Part shown: positions 43,780-51,720 of the stretch, one piece after another
Position numbering within the stretch: the stretch's first letter is position 1
Layout: every line of letters begins with the position of its first letter
From: an uncultured Methanomicrobiales archaeon
Lineage (GTDB): Archaea > Halobacteriota > Methanomicrobia > Methanomicrobiales > Methanospirillaceae
Assembly: GCA_903832665.1 (NCBI GenBank)
Contig: CAILCG010000026.1
Span: 92,988 to 156,987, forward strand
DNA: 64,000 nucleotides
Direction: 5' to 3'
Position numbers and translations under genes: made by a program
Notes under the pieces: model-generated
Database searches by the model: none
What the model was told of the DNA's origin: nothing
What the model saw: only the letters and a program-made list of their open reading frames with translations

Positions 43780-44748
43780 ATGCCTATGCCTGAATATCCA
43801 GAACAATTTATCCAAAAAACCATAACCCGTTATGACCGGATAAAAATCCGCGTAAATACCATCCTCAACACCTACCCGAATGAAAACCGGGACGCCCGGA
43901 CAGTAAAATATATTCTTGCCATTTTCATTCTGATCAACACCATCTCCGTGGTTATTTCCACAATACCGGATCTTCCTCTCTCCTTCCGCTACCAGCTCTT
44001 TGCGATCATCTCGATATGCCTGACTGTTTTTGCTATCGAGTACATCCTCCGGCTCTGGTCGTGCACGCATAACCCCACATTCTTCGGCAGAGTTAAAGAT
44101 CGGCTGCGTTATGCAGCGGGGATCTACATGATAATCGACCTCATCTCGGTTATCCCCATCATCTTCCCCTTTGTCATTCCGGGGAACTATACGCTGCTCC
44201 ATGTATTCCGGCTTCTCTCGATCTTCAAGCTGGTGCGTTACACCCGCCACTCTGATGCACTGCAACTTCTGCAACGGGTAGTTTTCAAGAAGCGGGAGAT
44301 CATCTCATTTCTGGTTATATTTCTGGTCTTCGAGATTCTCTTCGCCTCGACGATCATGTACCTTGTCGAGAACGCTGCCCAACCGGACAAATTTTCCAGT
44401 ATACCCGCAGCCATGTGGTGGGCGGTGATGACGGTAACTACCGTTGGATACGGGGATATTATTCCTATCACACCCTGGGGAAAGACTATCGCCGGAATGG
44501 TAACAATCGGGGGGGTATTACTCCTCGCCCTCCCTTCGGCAATCCTTGCTTCGGGGTTTATGGAAGAACGGCAGAAGGAACTTGCAGGCCACAATCATTA
44601 CGGGACCGAAACAGGGATTTCCCTGCTTGAGCGCGTGGGAGCATTACGAGAGCGGGACCTGATCACCGAAGAAGAATTTGAGGAATACAAGGCACTTATT
44701 GTTCCGCGCTTACGCGAGCACGAAACAGAAGAAGAAAATAAAAAATAA
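43780..44748 (+). CDS. Voltage-gated-type potassium channel
   Basis: A 322-residue six-helix channel subunit. The selectivity filter 'TVTTVGYGD' is near residue 222, the voltage-sensor S4 is short ('HVFRLLSIFKLVRYTRH', with three to four basic residues), and S5/S6 flank the pore. The C-terminal 50 residues form a charged helical SHOCT-like segment ('GALRERDLITEEEFEEYKAL'), likely for tetramer assembly. It would conduct K+ in response to voltage. Monocistronic; the second ATG at 43786 is an equal candidate start. Confidence 0.92.
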   Translation: MPMPEYPEQFIQKTITRYDRIKIRVNTILNTYPNENRDARTVKYILAIFILINTISVVISTIPDLPLSFRYQLFAIISICLTVFAIEYILRLWSCTHNPTFFGRVKDRLRYAAGIYMIIDLISVIPIIFPFVIPGNYTLLHVFRLLSIFKLVRYTRHSDALQLLQRVVFKKREIISFLVIFLVFEILFASTIMYLVENAAQPDKFSSIPAAMWWAVMTVTTVGYGDIIPITPWGKTIAGMVTIGGVLLLALPSAILASGFMEERQKELAGHNHYGTETGISLLERVGALRERDLITEEEFEEYKALIVPRLREHETEEENKK

Positions 44749-44754
44749 AATTCC

Positions 44755-44946
44755 TTAAAAAATGCCGAACCATGCGACATAGGATATCGTGATCATGACA
44801 ATCACGACGAGAATGATAATTTTATACACGCAGTGGTGGCAAATACCTCCCACTGACGCCTTGTGTTCGGGATCATGGGAAGATGAGCAGAGTTTGCACG
44901 GGTGTCCCACAGGCTCCGGGTGCTCGAACTGTTGGTGATGAGTCAT
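44755..44946 (-). CDS. Small zinc-binding membrane protein
   Basis: A 63-residue protein with two Cys pairs ('CKLCSSSHDPEH' and 'CHHC') and a His-rich start, followed by one membrane helix ('IIILVVIVMITISYVAWFGI'). The Cys/His pattern suggests one zinc site on the cytoplasmic face. The ATG at 44946 is chosen over the open frame to 45000. Convergent with the K+ channel. Function unknown. Confidence 0.6.
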   Translation of the reverse strand: MTHHQQFEHPEPVGHPCKLCSSSHDPEHKASVGGICHHCVYKIIILVVIVMITISYVAWFGIF

Positions 44947-45085
44947 ATAATCCCCATTGATCCTGCGAGGGAAAAAACATACCGAAACGAGCAAAAACAA
45001 AAAACGGAGATATTTGTTGGCAACGTCGGGAATTCAGCCACGTGGGGGGGAAAATATTCAAAAAAATAACCCGGAAAAACCCCAT

Positions 45086-45298
45086 TCATTTGTGTTGTAG
45101 TTTTTCTATCAGGGTAGATACCCTGTCTTTTGAAGTTTCCGTCGCCCCGTCATCACGGTCAATTCGGAGGGTAACGGAATCACCTTCCCTTACACCGGGC
45201 GGGAGCAGCGATGCGGGAACAGTCAGACGCACGGGATCTCCATCTGCAATGATCAACACCGCAATACCCTCTTCGATACGGTCAATGGTCGCGTTCAT
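45086..45298 (-). CDS. DUF3006 protein
   Basis: A 70-residue beta-rich protein with the DUF3006 pattern ('IDRIEEGIAVLI...LPPGVREGDSVTLRID'). DUF3006 genes commonly sit next to secreted ComEC-like metallo-beta-lactamase genes, as here, where the neighbour ends 7 nt upstream. Its role is unknown. Confidence 0.8.
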   Translation of the reverse strand: MNATIDRIEEGIAVLIIADGDPVRLTVPASLLPPGVREGDSVTLRIDRDDGATETSKDRVSTLIEKLQHK

Positions 45299-45304
45299 CT
45301 CTCC

Positions 45305-46708
45305 TCACTCTGACTTCTGGTCGATGATCTTCCCGTTCCCGTCTTTCAGGATTGCAATGTCACCACTGTTGCCCCACACGGGCTCAGTTCTGCCCATGAA
45401 AAGAGCCGAGTTGTTCGTGGTTCCCGTTCCCGAAAAGACGGTAACGGTCTCGCCGGGCACAAGGTAAACGGCCGGGAAAGTATACACGGTACTCCCGCTG
45501 TTGTCGGAAAGGGTCCAGCCAGCGAGAAGTACGGTATCATCTCCCCGGTTTGTCAGCCGGACCCATTCGCCATTCAGGTTCTGCCGGTCATCTCCCGGGG
45601 CATTGAACTGTGTGGCACTGAATGCTATCGCAGTGGCATTGCCAATCTGCGGCAGGGGGATCGAAGGGTAAGAAACAGAGACATTGGCGATCCCTGAAGG
45701 GATGGTTGGAAACGGAGGGAAGACCGGAAGTGCAGATTCGTTTACCGCGGGAACGTGGGGAACTTCCGGGGCCTGGCCATTAACTCTCCATTGAGTCTTC
45801 ACCCCATACGAAGAACCGTCGCTCCTCGCGAGGATCGTTCCGTCGCGATCGGTGCGGTAAATCGTGGCTCCGGCACCGGTAAGTGCGTCAATGGCCTGTT
45901 TATGGGGATGCCCGTAGGGGTTATCCAGCCCAAGGGAGATGACCGCAGTTTCGGGGTGGACCCGGGCAAGAAATGCCGGAGAACTGGAGTGGAGGCTCCC
46001 GTGATGACCGACTTTGAGGATCTGGGAGTCAAGCGCGTACCCGGACTTTTCCAGCGCAGTCTCGGCCTCGCCACCGGCATCTCCCGTGAACAGGAAGTTG
46101 ATCGTTCCGTACGATATCCGCAATACAATGGAGTTGGTGTTCAGGTCATCGCCGAACCGTTTTTCCGGCGGGGAGAGGACAACAATCCGTAGCGCAGGGT
46201 CGAGGTCAATCGTATCTCCCTGCACTGCTACCTTGTAGGGGATATTTTTCTTATCAACAGTTTCTAAGAATCGTTCATACAGTACAGACGAGTGAGGTAT
46301 ACCGGAATCAAGTACCTGACCGACCGGGAAATTATCCAGGACCTTCTGCATACCACCGATATGATCGGAGTGTGGGTGAGTAGCGACAAGTAAGTCGATC
46401 CGGGTAACGCCCAGTGCCCTGATATCACTGACCACGCGATCACCCATCTCAATTTCCCCGGCATCGATCAGGATCGTTGTATTGCCAAAGATGACGAGAG
46501 ATGAGTCGCCCTGGCCCACGTCAAGGAAATAAACGGAGAGTTTCCCGTCATTCTCTGCCTGATGCAAAGACCCTGCCGGGCCAAAGACCGGAATATCGAG
46601 ATCGCCCAGGCAACCGGTGGCGGCAACACATAATGCCAGAATTAAAAGAAGGCAAAGGGCCGGAGACGCAACCTGGCATCCGGTTTTCCCGGGGGGTTTC
46701 TGGAACAT
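45305..46708 (-). CDS. Secreted metallo-beta-lactamase lipoprotein with lamin-tail domain
   Basis: A 467-residue lipoprotein (lipobox 'AATGC' near residue 33). The metallo-beta-lactamase domain is of the ComEC C-terminal type: 'VYFLDVGQGDSSLV', 'THPHSDHIGG', 'FLFTGDAGGEAE' and 'LKVGHHGSLHSSS'. After a Pro-rich linker, residues 350-467 form a lamin-tail (LTD) domain ('GEWVRLTNRGDDTVLLAGW'). ComEC-type domains are thought to degrade one DNA strand; the LTD is often found with secreted nucleases. Extracellular nucleic-acid hydrolysis is a fair inference. It begins right after mtaD. Confidence 0.85.
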   Translation of the reverse strand: MFQKPPGKTGCQVASPALCLLLILALCVAATGCLGDLDIPVFGPAGSLHQAENDGKLSVYFLDVGQGDSSLVIFGNTTILIDAGEIEMGDRVVSDIRALGVTRIDLLVATHPHSDHIGGMQKVLDNFPVGQVLDSGIPHSSVLYERFLETVDKKNIPYKVAVQGDTIDLDPALRIVVLSPPEKRFGDDLNTNSIVLRISYGTINFLFTGDAGGEAETALEKSGYALDSQILKVGHHGSLHSSSPAFLARVHPETAVISLGLDNPYGHPHKQAIDALTGAGATIYRTDRDGTILARSDGSSYGVKTQWRVNGQAPEVPHVPAVNESALPVFPPFPTIPSGIANVSVSYPSIPLPQIGNATAIAFSATQFNAPGDDRQNLNGEWVRLTNRGDDTVLLAGWTLSDNSGSTVYTFPAVYLVPGETVTVFSGTGTTNNSALFMGRTEPVWGNSGDIAILKDGNGKIIDQKSE

Positions 46709-46710
46709 AA

Positions 46711-48030
46711 TTATGCAGATTGTGAACGGCTGACGAGCTCGCGGGCTGCTTGTGCAGCACCCGTCAGGATCTCATCTTCTCCGGGGATCTCACGGTTCAG
46801 CATCAGCACCCTGCCATCACAGATGGTCGTCTCTACCGCTGACCCGCTGCAGGAGTACACGAGGTTGGAGGTGACATTATGCAGGGGGATATTACAGGCG
46901 GTGCTGACCGAGATGAGCACGATATCTGCGGGAGCGCCAACAGTAAGCGTTCCGGTGCCAAAGCCCAGCGCCTTAGCACCGTTTGACGTTGCCATTGCAA
47001 GTGCTGCCGGTGCCGGAAGAACGGTGGGATCGTTCCAGAAGAATTTCTGGAGGAGCGCCGCGGTCTTCATCTCCTCGAACATATCGAGGTTGTTGTTGCT
47101 GGCGCACCCGTCGGTTCCCAGACAGGTATTCGCCCCGGCAGCCATCAGCTGGCGAACGGGCATGGCCCGGTTGGTGGCAAGTTTCATATTGCTTGCCGGG
47201 TTGTGGGAGACCGAAACACCCCGTTTCCCGAGCAGGGCACATTCGGCATCGTCGAGCCAGCAGCAGTGAGCAGCAATGGTATTCGGCGTGAGGATGCCGC
47301 AATCGTCGAGCAGTGCCGCCGGGCGTTTTCCGTGCTGGGCAATGCAGTCGTTGATCTCCTTCTCGGTCTCGGACAGGTGGATGTGAATGGCAATCTTCTG
47401 CTCTTTTGCAAACTCCGCGCACCAGGTGAGACCTTCAGGAGATACGGTATAGATTGCATGGGGTCCGGCAGCTGCCTTGATCCGCGGGTTGTTCATCGAG
47501 CGGATCTGGAACGCAAGCTTCTCGGTGGCTTTGCACTCGGCCTCCCGTTTTTCCGCGTTAAAAAGATCGATAAACCCATAACTGAGGACGGCCCGGATCC
47601 CTGACTCGTCGACTGCCCGGACTGCTTCGTCCATCATGAAGTACATATCATTGAATGCGGTTGTACCGGTCCTGATCATCTCAAGACAGGCAAGCCGGGT
47701 CCCCCAGTACACATCACTGCCGGTCAGATGCGCTTCAAGCGGCCAGATCTTCTGGCTGAGCCAGTCCTGAAGGATCATGTCATCTGCGTACCCGCGGAGC
47801 AGCGACATCGCCGCATGGGTGTGAGTATTGGCAAGGCCGGGAAGTGCAATTGCCTCATCCCCATCGATTACCAGGTCTGCTTCGCCTTTGTACTGTCCCC
47901 GTACTCCTTCCCCCACTGCAGCCAGGGTGCCCCCGTCATTTACAAAAATATCTGCAGGCTTGCCGTCAACCATCACATTCGCAATCAGGATCGATTGACG
48001 CTTGTTGAAAATATTGTCCATGTCACCCAT
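46711..48030 (-). CDS. mtaD: 5'-deoxyadenosine/methylthioadenosine/SAH deaminase
   Basis: A 439-residue amidohydrolase. Metal and catalytic residues are present: 'NTHTHAAMSLLRG' (HxH), 'HIHLSETEKEIND' (His, Glu), 'AAHCCWLDD' (His) and 'LGTDGCASNNNLDMFEE' (Asp). In methanogens this family (MtaD/DadD) deaminates 5'-deoxyadenosine, methylthioadenosine and S-adenosylhomocysteine. It follows the nucleoside phosphorylase gene by 19 nt, so the two enzymes probably act in sequence: deamination, then phosphorolysis. Confidence 0.92.
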   Translation of the reverse strand: MGDMDNIFNKRQSILIANVMVDGKPADIFVNDGGTLAAVGEGVRGQYKGEADLVIDGDEAIALPGLANTHTHAAMSLLRGYADDMILQDWLSQKIWPLEAHLTGSDVYWGTRLACLEMIRTGTTAFNDMYFMMDEAVRAVDESGIRAVLSYGFIDLFNAEKREAECKATEKLAFQIRSMNNPRIKAAAGPHAIYTVSPEGLTWCAEFAKEQKIAIHIHLSETEKEINDCIAQHGKRPAALLDDCGILTPNTIAAHCCWLDDAECALLGKRGVSVSHNPASNMKLATNRAMPVRQLMAAGANTCLGTDGCASNNNLDMFEEMKTAALLQKFFWNDPTVLPAPAALAMATSNGAKALGFGTGTLTVGAPADIVLISVSTACNIPLHNVTSNLVYSCSGSAVETTICDGRVLMLNREIPGEDEILTGAAQAARELVSRSQSA

Positions 48031-48049
48031 AATGAGCTCCGTGTAAGAG

Positions 48050-48721
48050 TTATGCCATACTTCTGATGATCGTGTTTACCAGTGCTGAGGTCCGGTGCCG
48101 GTACGACCGCGAGATCTCGAGTATCTCGTCAAACGTCAGGATCCCTTCAGCCAGTCCGTTTGCGTAATTATCTACGGTGCAGAGTGCCGCAAAATCCATC
48201 CCCAGCTCGCCGGCAAGAGTGGCTTCGGATGCAATGGTCATCCCGACAAGATCGGCGATCCGGGAGAACGCCCGAATCTCGGCAACCGTCTCAAACCGGG
48301 GGCCTTTGGTCTGTATGTACACCCCGCCGTACCTGGCTTCAGGCAGGTGAGAGGCGAGGATTTTTGAAAACGCCTCAGATATTCCCGGGAGTACGTGCTC
48401 GATCGCATGATCATGGATCGAAGGGATACTGGTCATGCTTACGTAATCGGTCGGGATCACCAGCGACCCGGGTACAAGCTCGCGGTTCAGGGATCCGGTA
48501 GATCCAAACGCGACAATCCGGTCTACCCCTGCGATTGCAAGCGCAGCCAGGTTCGCCCGGTAATTGATCCGGTGCGGGGGAATACCCTGCTGGTGCCGCA
48601 TCAGCATCACGATATCCCCGCAGAGAAGTTCTGCATTGCCAAAAGGTGTCTGCACCTGGCGCTTCTCGAGCACCGGAAGATCAGAGAACAGGAGGCTTGT
48701 ACCCCCGATAATGCCCAGCAT
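48050..48721 (-). CDS. Methylthioinosine-type nucleoside phosphorylase
   Basis: A 223-residue purine nucleoside phosphorylase of the MTAP/MTIP subfamily: 'LGIIGGTSLL', phosphate-binding 'LMRHQQGIPPHRINYRANL', 'GSTGSLN' and 'GGVYIQTKGPRFETVAEIR'. The 'GMTIASEATLAGELG' region resembles the form that accepts 6-oxo purines, and the neighbouring deaminase supports methylthioinosine or 5'-deoxyinosine as substrate. First gene of the leftward operon. Confidence 0.88.
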   Translation of the reverse strand: MLGIIGGTSLLFSDLPVLEKRQVQTPFGNAELLCGDIVMLMRHQQGIPPHRINYRANLAALAIAGVDRIVAFGSTGSLNRELVPGSLVIPTDYVSMTSIPSIHDHAIEHVLPGISEAFSKILASHLPEARYGGVYIQTKGPRFETVAEIRAFSRIADLVGMTIASEATLAGELGMDFAALCTVDNYANGLAEGILTFDEILEISRSYRHRTSALVNTIIRSMA

Positions 48722-48846
48722 CAGCTGCTTCCCTCGCCCGGTTCAGAATAGTTCTTCGCAAACGTGTTCGCTCCAGACTGCATGCATTACCTGCGCTGGA
48801 GAATGTTGTCGCGGGTGACACTAATATTTAGCGAATTATCCGGAGC

Positions 48847-48865
48847 ATTTACGTTAAGCGTAAAT
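48847..48865. promoter_or_regulatory. Operator-like repeat before pncB
   Basis: Perfect arms ATTTACG and CGTAAAT around a 5-nt spacer. A CTAATATTTAG stretch at about 48820 is a likely TATA box, which places this repeat near the transcription start, the usual position for an archaeal repressor site. Confidence 0.45.
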
Positions 48866-48889
48866 TCCTCCTGCACACTAACATCTGGT

Positions 48890-50026
48890 ATGGGTATGTT
48901 CGATACGGTCAGCGATGAAACAATACGTCGCGGTGAATGCACCGACATCTATTTCGAGCGGACAGAAGAGACGCTCAGGGCAGAGGAACGCAACCCGGAT
49001 GTTGTCATGGAGGTTACTGCCTCGGCACTTCCCGATCCATGGTCGGTCTTCTGCGGACTTAACGATGTGATCAATCTTTTCGAGGGATTGCCGGTCACGA
49101 TCGATGCGATGGCGGAAGGCTCGATTTTTTACAAGAACGATCCGGTGTTGAGCATATCCGGGAAATACCGGGATTTTTGCCGGTACGAGACGGCGATGCT
49201 GGGGTTCCTCTGCCATGCGTCAGGAGTTGCATCAGCAGCCGCTCATATCAAAATCGCTGCCAATCGCCGCCCCGTCTATTCCTTTGGCTCCCGCAGGCAG
49301 CACCCGGCCCTCGCCCGCATGATCGAACGGGCTGCGTGGATTGGCGGGGTGGACGGGGTCTCCAACACCTGCGCTCCGGAGGGGATACCGGTTGTAGGTA
49401 CCATGCCGCATGCATTCGTGATGTGCTACAATAAGCCGGAAGATGCATGGCGCTCTTTTGACAAGCAGGCACCAAAAGAAGTTCCGAGGATCATGCTCTG
49501 CGATACCTACTGCGATGAGAAATCAGAATCACTGCGGGCAGCGGAATGCGGCGCTACTGCAGTCCGGCTCGACACGCCGCGTTCCCGGCGGGGAAATATG
49601 CATGCGATCATCGAAGAAGTCCGCTGGGAACTCGATACCCACGGATATTCAGGGGTGAAAATATTCCTGTCCGGGGGAGTGACCAGGGAAGAAATCCTTG
49701 CCTGCCGTGACATTGTAGATGCCTTTGGGGTCGGGGGGTCCATTGCAAATGCACCGGTAATAGATTTTGCCCTGGATATCGTTGAGATTGAAGGGAGAGC
49801 CGTTGCAAAACGGGGCAAGAGGAGCGGTAAAAAACAGGTCTACGAGATGCCTTCCGGAGGACACAAGGCATTGCCGGCTCACTGCCGGCGGCCAGATAAT
49901 GCACTGCCGTTACTCGATCAGTACGTGGATAACGGCAGGGTCATAAAACGATCCGTGATAGAGGATGCCCGGTTGCGGCTTGCCCAGTCCATCATCTCGT
50001 TGCCCGATTCCGTATCATCAAAATAA
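48890..50026 (+). CDS. pncB: Nicotinate phosphoribosyltransferase
   Basis: A 378-residue NAD-salvage enzyme making nicotinate mononucleotide from nicotinate and PRPP. Family marks: 'TDIYFERTEETL', 'SISGKYRDFCRYETAMLGFL', 'FGSRRQHPALARMIERAAW', 'GGVDGVSNT', 'VGTMPHAFV' and the phosphate-binding 'IFLSGGVTREEI' and 'FGVGGSI'. It is the shorter archaeal form. I start at the ATG at 48890 (another at 48896); the frame is open from 48764, but those residues overlap the promoter and are not family-like. The last 50 residues are a basic zinc-less tail. Confidence 0.93.
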   Translation: MGMFDTVSDETIRRGECTDIYFERTEETLRAEERNPDVVMEVTASALPDPWSVFCGLNDVINLFEGLPVTIDAMAEGSIFYKNDPVLSISGKYRDFCRYETAMLGFLCHASGVASAAAHIKIAANRRPVYSFGSRRQHPALARMIERAAWIGGVDGVSNTCAPEGIPVVGTMPHAFVMCYNKPEDAWRSFDKQAPKEVPRIMLCDTYCDEKSESLRAAECGATAVRLDTPRSRRGNMHAIIEEVRWELDTHGYSGVKIFLSGGVTREEILACRDIVDAFGVGGSIANAPVIDFALDIVEIEGRAVAKRGKRSGKKQVYEMPSGGHKALPAHCRRPDNALPLLDQYVDNGRVIKRSVIEDARLRLAQSIISLPDSVSSK

Positions 50027-50268
50027 CTCAAGTATGGATCATCCCCCACAGGGATACGACTTTTTTATTGATTCGGGAGCCGGGACCGTGCGTCTTACCG
50101 GATGTTTCTGTTTTTATGCTTTTTACCCGGAATTCATGAAAAAATCCCTCGCATCATCGTCAGGCGGGGTTTTTGAAGATACGGGCAAAAACCATTGGCA
50201 TCATCGTCCTTTTTCCCGGGAGGCATAAACAATTCTTTTAACCTATGGCATCCTACTAGTTAGGAAGC

Positions 50269-50340
50269 GGGCTGGTAGATCAGTGGTAGATCGCTCCCTT
50301 GGCATGGGAGAGGCCGCGGGTTCAATTCCCGCCCAGTCCA
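50269..50340 (+). tRNA. tRNA-Ala (GGC anticodon)
   Basis: The acceptor stem GGGCTGG (50269-50275) pairs with CCAGTCC (50333-50339) and includes the G3:U70 pair that marks alanine tRNA. The anticodon stem CTCCC/GGGAG encloses TTGGCAT with anticodon GGC at 50301-50303. The T-arm reads GCGGGTTCAATTCCCGC. Discriminator A at 50340; CCA is not encoded and there is no intron. Confidence 0.96.
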
Positions 50341-50595
50341 CTCATTTTTTCTTAAAATTTCCAAAGGACTTGGTTTTTTTACCGGATTCAAAAAAACCGG
50401 CAGGGCATGCGGTTTGGGATCTATCTATATCTGCACCCAATCAACGCGTCGTTAAAATAAATTCTGGAGTGGCCTCCTTGACTTAACGAGAAGATCCTCT
50501 CCTTCATCCCGGAACGTGCCTCCTCAATTCCCCTATATTTTTATCGCATCAAAGCCAATGAGGGATCGTTAAGGTGAAGCGGAACGACGAATCTG

Positions 50596-51576
50596 TTGCA
50601 GTTTTCAGTTGAAGGAGTATCCTGTGCCATCACGATGGGTAAGACAGTATTCGTCGAACGGATGGTTGCGATCACACCCCAAACGGAGGGAAAACGGGGC
50701 AGCGCAGGGGTCGTCGACCATCATGGACGGACCGTTCCGGTCTACCAGGTCCGGTCACTCCTTGGTTTTCCCTCGCGTCGACCCCGCCTCTCGGATGTCC
50801 TGATCGTAACAAAGGCGGGCCCCGACTGCATTGCGCTCTGGGTCGATGAGACATCCGGCATCAGCCCAGATACTACTCTCGCCCAGGAACCTGGTTCGGC
50901 AACGGAGGGGGAACCGGTTGCGCAGGGGGTGACCATCTCCTCCGAAGGTCTCATTGTTATCCACGATCTTGCAGGTTTTTTAACAAATCCTGATTCTGCA
51001 CAGATTCATGCAGCACTTGCTACGGTAAAGGTGCTTCCACCCGGGGAAGAGGGTGAGATGCCGGAAGAAAGAGTCGCGGCGATCCTTCTGGAACGGGCGC
51101 AAAAACTCTCACAACCGGCCGCCAGAACCCGGGGGGTCGTGCGTGTCGAGGTCCTGAAATTCCGCCTCGCCTACCAGGAATATGCCATCGGGATGAAATA
51201 CGTGCGGGAGGTTGTCCTGACCAGGGGGATCACGCCGGTCCCCGGAACACCCGAATACATCCCCGGGATCTGTGCCATACGCGGGGAGATCCTGTCACTG
51301 GTAGATCTCCGGGCGCTTTTTTCCATTAGTGGCAGGGGTCTGACGGATTTAAACCGTGTCATTGTGATCAGCAACGAGTCAATGACGTTTGGAATTCTTG
51401 CAGATTATATCACCGGTATAGCCACGATCCCGGCCACCATCCCCTCAGCACCGGCACCGGACTCATCGACCGATGCAATTCCCTACCTGCTGGGAGTTGT
51501 GGAAGGAATTGTCGTGCTGGACGGGGCCGCACTCCTGTCAGATCCCCGGATGCTTATCGATGAAACTTCGATATGA
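50596..51576 (+). CDS. cheW: Double-domain CheW coupling protein
   Basis: A 326-residue protein made of two CheW domains, about 1-140 and 175-326; the second is the more typical ('LKFRLAYQEYAIGMKYVREV', 'PEYIPGICAIRGEILSLVDL'). CheW links receptors to CheA. The start is odd: TTG at 50596 is the first usable codon, with a stop 22 nt upstream in frame. A GTG at 50574 with a good AAGG site begins another frame reading 'KRNDESVAVFS' before a stop, which would fuse naturally if one base were lost. First gene of the chemosensory cluster; a TATATTTTTAT promoter lies near 50533. Confidence 0.85.
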   Translation: MQFSVEGVSCAITMGKTVFVERMVAITPQTEGKRGSAGVVDHHGRTVPVYQVRSLLGFPSRRPRLSDVLIVTKAGPDCIALWVDETSGISPDTTLAQEPGSATEGEPVAQGVTISSEGLIVIHDLAGFLTNPDSAQIHAALATVKVLPPGEEGEMPEERVAAILLERAQKLSQPAARTRGVVRVEVLKFRLAYQEYAIGMKYVREVVLTRGITPVPGTPEYIPGICAIRGEILSLVDLRALFSISGRGLTDLNRVIVISNESMTFGILADYITGIATIPATIPSAPAPDSSTDAIPYLLGVVEGIVVLDGAALLSDPRMLIDETSI

Positions 51577-51720
51577 AACCCTTCATGGGTATATCCTGGT
51601 ACCAGCCCCGCTGATTCTGGCCAGCGTGCAACCCTGACGCAATATCAGCACTTTTAAACGATATGGGATCAGTCTATTGTTTACCGGAATATGAACTGGT
51701 GTTGAAGGGTACGGATAGTT

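Noticed and set aside
50033..50228. 64-residue frame between pncB and tRNA-Ala
   Set aside because: No ribosome-binding site and no recognisable sequence; probably chance in an untranslated region.
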